Part shown: positions 29,676 through 38,179 of the stretch, in pieces
How the letters are laid out: each line of letters begins with the position of its first letter
Position numbering within the stretch: the first letter of the stretch is position 1
Virus record (IMG/VR): IMGVR_UViG_3300045125_000107
Coordinates: 1 to 56,680 of that record
DNA: 56,680 bases
Reading direction: 5' to 3' (one strand)
From: a virus
Program-made: the position numbers and the translations under genes
The notes under the pieces: generated by a model
The model's database searches: none
What the model was told of the DNA's origin: nothing
Seen by the model: only the letters and a program-made list of their open reading frames with translations

Positions 29676-30234
29676 TTACTTCTTGCGCGGCATGGCGGAG
29701 AGACCGCCGCCCTTCTTGGCCGGGCCGCCCTTGGCGAACCCGAGGTGTCGCGCACTGCGCCCACCATGCGGTCGAGGGCGGCGTGTCATCGTGCCGCGCG
29801 CCCGCAGGACCGCGCTTGGTCAGGCGGATCGACAGTTCGGAGGGCGCGCGCTTCGCCTCGGGGTTGTCGTAGTTGCGAAAGCGGCGGTAGTCCGGCTCCG
29901 TCGGCTGCGCGCGGCGGCGGTCGATTACCTTGTCCTCGCCTGCCTCTTCGGCCGACCACGCGGTTGCCGCGCGCCACAGCGCCGCCTTCGGCCTTCTTCA
30001 TCGGCACCTTTGCGCCAGCCTTGCGGGCCTCGCTCAAAGAGATGGCGACAGCCTGCTTGGGGTTGGTCACCTCGGGCCGCTCTTGGAGCCGCTGTGCAGT
30101 GTGCCGCGCCTTGAACTCGCCCATGACCTTGGCGATCTTGGCCGCGCCTTTCACCGAGCCGCCCTTAGCGTAGCCCTCGCCAAGAGCCGCCGCGCATGTA
30201 CTGGGTCTTGGTGCTGTTCTTGGAAACCGTCCAT
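29676..30234 (-). CDS. DUF6496-like protein, about 185 aa
   Basis: ATG 30234 (MDGFQE). After slips: GAAKIAKVMGEFKA, SGSKSG-type loop, VTNPKQAVAISLSEARKAGA, KVPMKKAEGGAV. The KI.KVM.EFK.G.L.SGS...V....QAVAI.LSEA(R)KAG signature is DUF6496, a short basic phage module. C-terminal half: RRFRNYDNPEAKRAPSELSI, RLTKRGP and a lysine/glycine tail GGPAKKGGGLSAMPRKK. Very basic, perhaps DNA-contacting inside the head. About five indels. Confidence 0.55.
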
Positions 30235-30235
30235 G

Positions 30236-30401
30236 TCACTTGCCCTTCTTGCGCGCCGCGAAGGCGTTATCGATCAAATTGGGGTAGGGGCGGCCTGCCG
30301 CCTTGGCTCGCCGCTTGGCGGCAGCCTTGCGCTTCACCCGACAGGCTTTTGGGCTTCTGGCCCTCGGGTCGGGGCTTATCCCAGAACGGTGCGTCGGCCA
30401 T
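30236..30401 (-). CDS. small basic protein, about 54 aa
   Basis: ATG 30401: MADAPFWDKPRPEGQKPKSL, one indel, then KRKAAAKRRAKAAGRPYPNL and IDNAFAARKKGK. About one third Lys/Arg. Start overlaps the upstream stop. The long minus-strand frame at 30236-31528 joins three genes by frameshift. Likely a head-associated DNA-binding peptide, inferred from charge alone. Confidence 0.5.
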
Positions 30402-30402
30402 G

Positions 30403-30938
30403 TCAGCCAGTCCCACTTGCGGAGAGCGAGAGCCTTGCGGGTGGGCTTCCCGTTCTTGTCCTTCATCGGGCCTTCCATGCCGCCCATGCGGGCGCAGAAG
30501 GACTTCCGCCGCGCCGCCGCCTTGGGTGACTTCTTGGCCTGCTTTGCGCTGACCGGCGGCTTTATGTCGTGGCCCTGCGCGCGAAGCGAGGCCCGCCCGG
30601 CGGCGTTGAGGCCGCCCTCGGGGTTCTGGCCCTCCTTGCGCGTCCAGACGCCACCGCCGCGCGCAAAGTGGGGCTTGCCCGCCACCTCGTGCATCTGGGC
30701 ATCGCGGTCGCGGATGAAGTCCATGTCGTTCTGGTGCGTCTCGTACGCGCCGGGAGCGAGGTGGACAGGCCTCCCTCGTGGAAGGCCTGCGGGCGCCGTA
30801 GCGAGCCCCAAGCTGCGCCAGACCGGAAGACGGCCCGGGCTGCGGCATCGGCGCGCTGGCGGGCGCGGTGCGCCGGTTGCGCAGCCCCAGCCCGTCGTCG
30901 ATCTGCATCCTCGCTTCGGAGAAAGGATCGTAGCGCAC
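30403..30938 (-). CDS. DUF6321-like protein, about 178 aa
   Basis: GTG 30938 (RYDPFSEARMQIDDGLGLRN, RRTAPASAPMPQPGP). C-terminal block: VWTRKEGQNPEGGLNAAGRA, SLRAQGHDIKPPV, AARRKSFCARMGGMEGPMKD and KNGKPTRKALALRKWDW. The WTRKEG.NPEGGLNA.GRAS......L..PV......AARRKSFCARM.GM.GPMKD..G.PTRKALALRKW block is DUF6321, widespread in phages and of unknown function. Three indels. Confidence 0.65.
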
Positions 30939-30939
30939 G

Positions 30940-31574
30940 TTACGCTCGGTTGTCGCCAGACTGCACGACTGTGAAGGTTGCCGACCCTGTGCCGCTGGTG
31001 ATTAAAGACGGACCGCAGCCGGGATGTAGGCATGGTTGCCCTGCCGGTTGGCGGTTTGAGCAGCCATATTTGTGTCGGGGTGGTCGAACCACGTAGCGAG
31101 GCGGTGTTCCACATGTTGTCGAGCGTCTGCTGCACCGTCCACGTTGCGATGCCGAGACGACAACCTGAAGCGACACATCGGGTCGCCCGTGGATGTCGAG
31201 GATGAGTCGGCGGCGTGACGCCCGCAGAGCCGAAGCCAACGCTCACCGTGCCGACGGTGCCGCCGCCCGCGACAGACACATCGGTGACCGTCCTGAAATA
31301 GCGCGTGGTCGATACCGTGCCGACGTTGGGGCCGGTTATCGTCTCAGACATCGCGACACCGGCTGAGTTGGTGCCGGTGATCGTGTAGGTGCGGGTGCTG
31401 TCGTTGCCAGTCGAGGTGACTGTGACGAGGTAGGCCCGCGTTGAAGACGGCCACGCCGTTGACAACGCTGCTGCCGTTTTCGATGAGCGACCCTGCAGAG
31501 GCCAGCGTCTGGGCGAGACACACTGCATCGGTGACCGGCGCCTGAAGCTGGAGAGTTGCGGTAATCTGGCGCAT
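30940..31574 (-). CDS. head-associated structural protein, about 210 aa
   Basis: ATG 31574 (MRQITATLQLQAPVTDAVCL, AQTLASAGSLIENGSSVVNG). Then AYLVTVTSTGNDSTRTYTIT, GTNSAGVAMSETITGPNVGT, RYFRTVTDVSVAGGGTVGTV, GIATWTVQQTLDNMWN, INSGTG-type stretch and FTVVQSGDNRA. A conserved beta-sandwich phage protein that follows decoration genes in many podoviruses. Three or four indels. Confidence 0.55.
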
Positions 31575-31648
31575 CTTGCAATCCTTGGTAGCAGGGGCCG
31601 GTTTTTACGCCGACCCCTAGCCTATACCACCGCGTTAGCGGTTCGTCA

Positions 31649-32097
31649 TCAGTCCGTGGACGAGGCCGTCTGCACGTACTGGATCGTCACACGCACCTGA
31701 CCCGCCGTGGGCTGGCCCACCGAGGTGACCGTCGCCACGACCGGGCCGTTTGAGCCGGTGTTGGCCATAGCCGCAAGCTGCGCCGCCGTGAACGTCGCGG
31801 CAATGCGACCCGTCGCTGCCTTGACGTTCACGCCGCTGGCGTACTGCGTGCCGCCCGAGGCGGTGCCACCGACAGCGTGGCCGAGGTCGCGCTGTTGTAC
31901 GCCGTGAGCGCATCGCAGAAGATATTGGTGATCTGCGAGTTGAACGGCAGGTTGATGGTGCCGTTCTGCACCAGCGTGGCGTCGAAGTTGATCAGCACGG
32001 TCTGCGTCAGCACGACGTTTCCGAGGTTGGGGCCGCCGGGGTAGCCTGCCGGGCGGTCGCCCGTGACGAGCGGGCCGCTGAAGGTAGTCTGGGACAT
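31649..32097 (-). CDS. capsid decoration-like structural protein, about 148 aa
   Basis: ATG 32097: MSQTTFSGPLVTGDRPAGYP, GNVVLTQTVLINFDATL, NLPFNSQITNIFCDALTAYN, SATSATLSV, then ASGVNVKAATGRIAATFTAA, QLAAMANTGSNGPVVATVTS, RVTIQYVQTASS. One indel near 31860. The NG.I.LP....I..I..D..TA.NSATSATLSVG...YASGV.VK.A.GR pattern is a common phage head protein. Lies downstream of the capsid gene, separated from it by the endonuclease gene. Confidence 0.6.
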
Positions 32098-32164
32098 AAG
32101 GGGAGTTCCTTCGCGAAAGTTGCTGCTATAGCGCGGCGACTTTAGCACGGAGCGGAGTGTTTGG

Positions 32165-33711
32165 CTAGGTACGCCGCCAGACCCAGCGCTTCTTGCCACA
32201 GTCGAACAACCGCATGGCGCCCAGAAGGTAGGTCATGTCGCGTCCGCTCCGGCTATCGCGAACCGGATCGAAGGTCTCAGGCCGCTCTGTGTCACGGATG
32301 CGCGCCGGGATATTTTTGCGCTGCCACGCAGTCTTCGGCAGAAGTCCGGTTTTGGGGTGATAGACCTGATAGTCTGGGCCTGTTTCCTCCTCCAACACAA
32401 AGCCTAGATGCTCGTACATGCGCCCGGTGAAGTACCGGCTATCAGAAAAGGACTTTGCCAGTCTCCGGCTGGTGCTCAGCCATGAAGGCGGAAAACAGCT
32501 TCGATGCCCCGCCGGTAACCGATACGCGTGTGGCATACCTTGTCAGCGTCCACATGCGCTCCGCCGCCGCAGCGCCTCTGTCGTTGGCGCCAAAGGCAAA
32601 GCGCATGCAGGCAACCAACTTGCCCTTGATACCGCAGCCCGTAGGCCTGCCCCCAACCGCCACCTCCCTGCGGGTGGTACTGCTCAAGAAGGCTGTAGCG
32701 CAGCCGGCCCAACTTGGTCTACGGTACAGCGCCGCGCCATGACACGGCCACGCCCCTTGCCAAGGGCGTTGCGGATGAGACGCTTGATGACCGGCTTACG
32801 CTCGAGCCATTCACTCTCGTACACGGTGAGCAGGCGAAAACCCGCCGCCTCGCACATCCGCATTTTCTCCAGATGCCGTTTCCGGGCGAAGGGCTCGTCG
32901 TCCACCTTGCGCGCGGCGTGCCAATACTCGCCGCAATATTCGATGGCCACCTTGGCCTCCGGCACCCATATATCAATTTCCTTCGGCGCGATGAGAACCC
33001 GATTACGCGGTTCCGCTCGGCGAATATCGACACGAAGGTCAGCACTTCCGCCTCGCCCTTCGAGCGGTGGTGCGAGCATTCGGGGCAACCTTGCGCCGCG
33101 TCAGATGCTTGTCGGAACCTGCACAAAGGGTCCGTGCACCGGGCAGACTATCTCAACAGGCTGCTTGCGTCCCTCGTACTGCACGCGGCTGTAATCGTAA
33201 CAGCCGCCATGGATCGCGCGGGCCCTCGCTGACGAACCCCTCAGAGAACTTCGCAATCTTGGCGTTAGCGGTCTTGCGCGCGGAGGCCAGCGTGTCTTTG
33301 CGGTGCCCGCGCTTGGCCGCGCCGCACTGGGGGCAGCCCTTGCCCGCCAAGTGGTTGTTCGGCGTGATGGAAAAATCACCGTGCACGGGCAGGTCACGGT
33401 GAACTTTGTGGCGCTGTTGACATACGCCGCCGCTCGTAGGTGTAGAGGCCCCGGCATGCTTGGCGTTGGCAGCCGCGATGACATCGGCCCGCGAGACCGC
33501 CTTTTGGAGCGGCGCGCAACTTCGCCGCATTGCGGACACCCGCGCCGTCCTCGCGCAGTTGCGCCGGGTACTGGCTGAACTCTCCATGCTGCGCGCACAC
33601 AATGCCGGTCATGCGTTTCAGCGCACCGTGCGTTTTCTGCATTCGAGAAGTCGTAGCGGTCGCGAACTGGTTGGGGAAATTGGCGATAACGTCGTGAAAG
33701 GAAAGCTGCAC
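32165..33711 (-). CDS. free-standing homing endonuclease (zinc repeats + VSR-like nuclease)
   Basis: About 510 aa. GTG 33711 (QLSFHDVIANFPNQFA). N-terminal half: two or three zinc units, e.g. GIVCAQHGEFSQYPAQL, GCPQCG; GKGCPQCGAAKRGH; then HGGCYDYSRVQYEGRKQPVE and IVCPVHGPFVQVP. Central nuclease: KEIDIWVPEAKVAIEYCGEY, KRHLEKMRMCEAAGFRLLTV, YESEWLERKPVIKRLIRN. C-terminal domain: LVACMRFAFGA, MWTLTRYATRVSVTGGASKL, RYFTGRMYEHLGFVLEEETG, YHPKTGLLPKTAWQRKNI. This order matches the phage homing endonucleases with DUF723-like fingers and a VSR/EDxHD-type core. About six indels. Confidence 0.7.
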
Positions 33712-33811
33712 GGGCTGGCGTCCTCTCTATCCTAGCCCAACCTTTGTATCTAGCCGTATACGTTTTGTAAAACACCAAACCACAGGCCGCAGTGTCCATA
33801 TCACGGCCAGC

Positions 33812-33843
33812 AAAAAGGCCCCGAAACGTCTGCTCCGGGGGCC
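33812..33843 (-). terminator. intrinsic terminator after the capsid gene
   Basis: Read on the minus strand: a GGCCCC / GGGGCC stem around a loop of about 15 bases, followed directly by a run of five T (GGGGCCTTTTTG). It lies 38 bases after the capsid stop (33881) and upstream of the homing endonuclease gene, so it would cap high-level capsid transcription and insulate the endonuclease gene. Confidence 0.6.
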
Positions 33844-33880
33844 CAATGCTAGGAGTGGAAAAGCTAGAGATTACAAGGGG

Positions 33881-34809
33881 TCAGATGCCCGGCGTACCGT
33901 ACACGCCCGCGCGGATCGGTCCAGCCGAACGCGTAACGTTCGGTCGCCTTGTAGCGCATGCTGTCGGTTTCGAAGTCGCCTTCCATGGACTCTTCTCAAG
34001 GCCGCGACGCATCGCGAGCTTCAGACCTTCCGGCGCATCAGTCTTCACCCACCACGCGGTGGTCGAGGTGATACGCGAGAGGTTGGCCTGACCGCCGGCC
34101 AGCAGGCCCATCGACTTCACGGGGTTGATGTCGTTGTTCAGCGGTGCCGGCACGCAGGACGACTTGAGCAGCACTTCCGCCTGGAAGACGCCGCTCGAGA
34201 CCAACGACGATCTTCTTCGGCGTCGAGGCGGATGCGCTTGCCGTTGTTGTCCACGGCGTTGCGGATCTGGATCAGGAGCTGCTCCAGCGAGGTCTGCGAC
34301 AGGCTTGCGGCCGTGCTGACGAGCTGGTTGCTGAAGGTGCCGTTGACAATCGGGTGGTCGGTGGCGACCAAGCGACACGCCGTCGCCGCCAGTCATACGC
34401 CGCCGTGAACGCACGGTTGAGGATGTTGGCGCCGAGGGTTTCCTTCGGTTTCGATCAGCGACTGCGCGAGGTGGCGCGCGTAGGTCTGACCGATGCGGAT
34501 GTGGTCACCGTCTTCGACGAGCACCTTCGTGAGCGCGAATGCAAGGCCGTAGACCTTGTAGACGTAGCGCTGAATGAAGAGCACGCCACCCGACTGATAG
34601 GTGACCGGCATGCCGTCAGGCAGTTCCGGCGCAGCGCCGAAGCCGTACAGAACGCGGCTCTTCGTGGTAGTTGCGGGGAATGCCCTTGAACTGCTTGGAA
34701 GACCTGCGCCCACTCGTCAGCACGCTGGTCGTAGATGCCGTTGAACTCTTCGTTCAGAATCGGCTCGACGATGGAGCGGAAAGTCAGTACTCCGCATTGG
34801 CATTGCCAT
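33881..34809 (-). CDS. major capsid protein (HK97-fold type), about 309 aa
   Basis: ATG 34809, with AAGGAGGG eight bases upstream, the strongest ribosome site in the window. FRSIVEPILNEEFNGIYDQR, EWAQVF, PVLYGFGAAPELPDGMPVTY, SGGVLFIQRYVYKVYGLAFA, LTKVLVEDGDHIRIGQTYAR, HLAQSLIE, TTAWWVKTDAPEGLKLAMRR and, at the end, GTPGI. This is the capsid family of many podoviruses and siphoviruses with head proteins of about 300 aa, with the RRGLEKSMEGDFETDSMRYK region near the C-terminus (33950-34030). About six indels. Followed by a terminator, consistent with very high expression. Confidence 0.75.
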
Positions 34810-34826
34810 TGTTCAGCCCTCCTTAG

Positions 34827-35425
34827 TAAGCTGCAGCGTTGGCGGCTGTTCTGGTGCTCAGAAATCTGGACCAGAGCATCGACGATGGAAGGTTGAGTCC
34901 CCGAAGGCGTTGTTCGAGGTGCGGGACGACACCGATCAGGCGCAGGACTGGCGTTGGCCGCGTCGTCTGCGAGGCCAGCATCGAGTGCCTGCGCTGGACA
35001 GGCCCGTGGTGGTGCTGCCGGAAGCAGCCGTGAAGTCGTACTGCTGCCGATGTCGCGCCACGTTGAGCTGGGCTGTTCGCTCTGCATCTCGATAGGTGAT
35101 CGTCGGATCGATGGTGACGTAGGCGACGATGTCGGTCGCGGCGGTCGACGCCAGTCCAGCGTGTTCGCTGACGCGGCGACGGCCATCACCGTCCGTGAAC
35201 TCGACGCCCTGAAGGTGCCGATGAACGCTTCACCGACCGCCGCAGCGGCGATGGTGCCTTCCGTCTGGCCGCCCGCCGTCGAGGGCGCGATGTGAACCGG
35301 CTGGTTCTGAAGAATGTTGACGGCGTACCCGGACTGCGATCGTCATCGCGAATCGGGCGGATGACGCCCGACGGATGGTTCACGGGGATAAGGCCGGACG
35401 GAGATGCGGTACTGGGCGCAGTCCT
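34827..35425 (-). CDS. capsid decoration/stabilising protein, about 195 aa
   Basis: Pieced together as APSTASPSGLIPVNHPSGVI, NILQNQPVHIAP, GGQTEGTIAAAAVGEAFIGT, FQGVEFTDGDGRRRVSEHW, IVAYVTIDPTITYR, QQYDFTAASGSTTTGL, ALDAGLADDAANAS, LRLIGVV, VLVQISEHQN and AAAY just before the capsid ribosome site. This resembles the decoration proteins encoded directly upstream of the capsid gene in related phages (GV..GC.F.D..G, then a D(P)...YR.Q segment). The start is not certain: ACTGCG stands where ATGGCG is expected (about 35425). About eight indels. Confidence 0.5.
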
Positions 35426-35453
35426 AGTTACCTTAAAAAGCGGTGATGCCCGG

Positions 35454-36002
35454 TCAGGAGAATACGCCCCTGCGCGGGCGCGTGACGATACATGGTCTTC
35501 CATGTCGTCGCCTTCGATCAATTCGGCTGCCCGCCCGCTCGGCCTGTTCGCGCATGAGCTGCGCGGTTTCGGCGAGCTTGCTCTTCTTCGCGCAACGGTG
35601 CGTCGTAGTGAGCTTCCCGCATAAAGCGCTGGTACAGGCTATCGGGCAGCTTGAACGCGATCATCTCGTTGACCGCCGATCAGACCGGCTCCATTCGCCA
35701 GTCTTGACCGAGGCATACTCCATTCCCGGAACGTCTTCGGCGCCTTGACCGGCTCATAACCGAGCTGGATGCGGCGGTGGATGGGTCACGCGGGTTTGTC
35801 GTGGTGAGCCAGCACAGGTGATAGCCGGGCATTTTCGGCAGATCAGGAAGTGCATCGTTGTACATCTGCATGCGGAACATCTCCAGCCGGTCGTCTTCGC
35901 TGACCACGCGGCTTTCGGAACCTGACGGTCTCCTTCGCCACGGGTGCGCCGAGCGGCACCAACGTCCCTCTTCAGGCGATCATCAGAATATTCATCAGTC
36001 AT
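35454..36002 (-). CDS. structural/scaffold-associated protein, about 180 aa
   Basis: ATG 36002 with GGAGTGAGACAAC upstream. MTDEYSDDRLKRDVGAARRT, VVSEDDRLEMFRMQMYNDAL, PDLPKMPGYHLCWLTTTNPR, DPIHRRIQLGYEPVKA, VPGMEYASVKTGEWSGLI, VNEMIAFKLPDSLYQRFMRE, AHYDAPLREEE, IEGDDMEDHV and an end read as (R)AGVFS. The HLCWLSTTN..D....R..LGYE.V......M......GE..G...VNEM...K.P...YQ..M...HH..P..EE pattern is a conserved phage head protein found just before decoration and capsid genes. Four indels. Confidence 0.6.
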
Positions 36003-36022
36003 GTTGTCTCACTCCATTGAAA

Positions 36023-36979
36023 TCAGCGAGCCGAACCCTCGCCTGTCGTATGCCTGATACGCCTTGAGCATCCGGTTCCGCGCGACGGGATCATCCCAGA
36101 TGTCCTGCCTCGATCATAGCATGCCTTTCTCTCCGTGTCACGTGCACCTCTTTGCGGGTGCTGGCGGGTGCGTGTTCGCGTCCGTTTCCGGTCGGCGGGG
36201 CCCTGCGCTTGGGCTGCGCGGGCGCGGTCGGCGCATCGTCGCCGATGCTGCTGGCGACGCGGCGCGTCAGTTCCTCCCAGTACTCACGCGGGCGGCGGGG
36301 TTGTAGCCCTCCGCACGAGATCCGTCGTCGATGGCCTTGGTGATCCGGCTGTCGCGGTCGCGGCCTTGGGGTCGCAGCCTCACGGGTTGGCGCTGCGACC
36401 CGCTCCGCCGCGTAGTTGGTTACGCGCGGATCGAGCTGCAGGTCGCGACACCTGCTCGCGCGCCTGTGCAACCTGCTGCTTGCAGCCCTGGCAGCTGATT
36501 GGCGGCCGCCTTGGCCTCGCTCGCGAATACGCATGGCGGCGATCATGTCGTCGCCGTTGCCCGCCTCCGCCCGCGCGAGCCATGACCATGCTCGGCTGCC
36601 GCACTCGTGCGTGGCACTGCTGCCTGCGCCGCGCGTCGAGCGTCTGCTCGTTGCTGCTGATCGCGTGGCCCTCGACGGCGCCTGCAGGCATGCTGCATCA
36701 TCTCGGCGTTCTGCTGGCGCAGGAACTCGAGTTCGTGGTCAGCGGCCTCCTTGGCCTGCCAGAAGTTCGCGCCGCTTGACGCGCTTCGCGTCGGCCTTGT
36801 TCTTACTCGATGTCGTCGTCGAGGTCGTCCTGACTGTCGGCAAGCCGCCGCTCTGCCATCCGTCTCGTCGTCGTCGTCCGCGTCATCGTCGGCCTGTTGC
36901 GTCTCGCCCGGCTGGGGGAGGGTATCGGTCTCGATGATGTCGAACTCGCTGCCGTCATTCTCGTAAGGGTATCAGCCAT
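36023..36979 (-). CDS. scaffold-like protein, about 318 aa
   Basis: ATG 36979 behind GGAGATGACCA. Very acidic start (MADTL, DGSEFDIIETDTLPQPGETQ, QADDDADDDDETDGRAA), then helices FWQAKEAADHELEFLRQQNA, AMRIRE, QVAQAREQVSR, DLQLDPRVTNYAAERVAAPT, SWEELTRRVASSIGDDAP, NGREHAPASTRKEVHVTRR, and AMIEAGIWDDPV (with slips) near the end. Charged, helical, proline-poor core with an acidic N-terminus and basic C-terminus, placed before the capsid genes, as in phage scaffolds. About eight indels. Confidence 0.55.
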
Positions 36980-36990
36980 TGGTCATCTCC

Positions 36991-37398
36991 TCAGATATAC
37001 GCCTTCATGCTCAGCGGATCGCCGAAGATCCGCCCCAGCAAGTCGATGTTGAACATCACGAACACGTCCTTGCTCCTCGGTTCTCACGCTCCACCGGTCG
37101 CCGTACTTGGGCGCACGGACGAAGTCGCCGACCTTGCACCACGACCTGGGCCACGCCCGCAGGTTGCGGTTGTGGAAGAGACTGCCCACGGCCACTGCCT
37201 TCGCGGCCTGCGTGTTCCAGCGCTCGGTCTCCTGCGTGTCCTCGGGCAGAATGGACGCCGGCCGTCTTGCTCTTCGGCCGTGCGGGATTTGCACGATGAC
37301 GCGCGAGCCGAAGGGCCCACGCCGGGGTCGATGACGGGGAATGCCTCGCCGATCCCGCTGTAGTCGAACTTCACTTTGTTCAGCACGTAGTCCTGCAT
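36991..37398 (-). CDS. GroES-like co-chaperonin, about 135 aa
   Basis: ATG 37398 behind GGAGAAGAGCGCAC. MQDYVLNKVKFDYSGIGEAF, PVIDPGVGPFGSRVIVQI (with a slip), then a mobile-loop region, ETERWNTQAAKVVAVGSLF (with slips), HNRNLRAWPE, WCKVGDFVRAPKYG, DRWSVRTEE, and an end reading (M)KAYI. The order AKVVAVG....N(R)..WPEG..VKVGD.VR.PKYGGDR is that of Cpn10/GroES, as in phage-encoded versions such as T4 gp31. It may help the host GroEL fold the capsid protein. About six indels. Confidence 0.65.
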
Positions 37399-37417
37399 GT
37401 GCGCTCTTCTCCGCAGG

Positions 37418-37725
37418 TTAGAGATCGGCCTTGCGCTCTTGCTCGACACCATCTCGATCAGGGTAATTTTGGCCAGTTCCAGCCCTGCATGCCGACGGCG
37501 CGGCCGTAGTCGAAGCTCTCCTTGCCTGTGGGTCTTCCAGCCTCCCGCGGCAACAGCCCGCGCCGCCCAGCGTTGGAGAAAGCCCGATCCTTCACGCCGT
37601 TCCGGCCGCCGCCGACCTCGGGCAGCGACGCCCGTGGCCATCTTCTTGTGCTGCTTGGATGGCCTCACCGGCCTGCGGCTTGACCTCGCCGCTCGGGCGG
37701 GCTCTGCGTTGTTCTCAGCCGCCAT
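37418..37725 (-). CDS. hypothetical protein, about 100 aa
   Basis: ATG 37725 (MAAENNAEPA) overlaps the end of the Gp49-like gene. Then GEVKPQAGEAIQAAQED (frame 2), EVGGGRNGVKDRAFSNAGRR, PTGKESFDYGRAVGMQ, GLELAKITLIEM and EQERKADL to TAA. The (V)FDYGR.VGM..GL..A...L...........DL tail recurs in small phage proteins before co-chaperonin genes. Function unknown. Three or four indels. Confidence 0.45.
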
Positions 37726-38057
37726 TGCTCGGTCTCTTTTTCTCCGCCGCGAGACGATCCCGCAGGTTGCACCCTCTCCAGCTTCCAGGAGTTGTTGATG
37801 GCGTTCTCAGCACGCTGGAACTTGCGGGCCAAGCTCGGCGTCGAAGTTTTCGGGCCGGCGGGCGCGCCCTCGCCCACCACGCCGAAACCGTTCTGGCATT
37901 TCGATGATGCAGAGGGCAGAGACCGTGCCGCGCCGGCTGGAGATAACCCTCCCCGCTTGATCTTGGCCCGCATGCTCTCCAGCGTGACGCGCGGCGCGAC
38001 GGCCACGGCGGCGCGCCTCTCTCGGCCTCGGTTGCTCTCAGTGCATCGCTGTCCCAT
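37715..38057 (-). CDS. Gp49-like (N4 Gp49 / Sf6 gene 66 family) protein, about 112 aa
   Basis: ATG 38057 with AAAGGAGG upstream (38065-38072). SDALRATEAE, VAPRVTLESMRAKIKRG, LCPLHHRNA / NGFGVVGEGAPAGPENFDAE (with slips), LARKF.RAENAINNSWKLEG, RDRLAAEKE. The (A)APRVT......I....Y........LT.C...L.NGF.V.GES....P.NFD.E.G.K.A...A...IW..EGY.L...L pattern is the Gp49-like family of small phage proteins, unknown function. Four indels. Its stop lies in the next gene (ATGGCGGCTGA). Confidence 0.6.
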
Positions 38058-38089
38058 TCCGCAGCGCCTCCTTTACGGGTTAGTTTATC

Positions 38090-38179
38090 CCGGTCCCCGT
38101 GGAGACCGGCGATCCGTTCGCCTGAGGTGATCTCCGCCGTCGCCAGCTCCAGCGCCGTGCGGTTGTCCTCGGTGTTCAT
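38090..38179 (-). CDS. small hypothetical protein, about 33 aa
   Basis: ATG 38179 overlaps the portal stop (ATGA). MNTEDNRTALELATAEITSG then ERIAGLHGDRDKL; a TAA follows one frame over. In the raw frame it runs on into the next gene, but that gene has its own strong ribosome site, so two genes are more likely. Confidence 0.4.

Noticed and set aside
29053-30114. 353-codon open frame on the plus strand
   Set aside because: Antisense to the beta-helix and DUF6496-like genes; composition typical of a shadow frame.
30236-31528. A single 430-aa protein on the minus strand
   Set aside because: Frameshifts fuse three distinct genes, each with its own start and family signature (structural protein, DUF6321-like, small basic protein).
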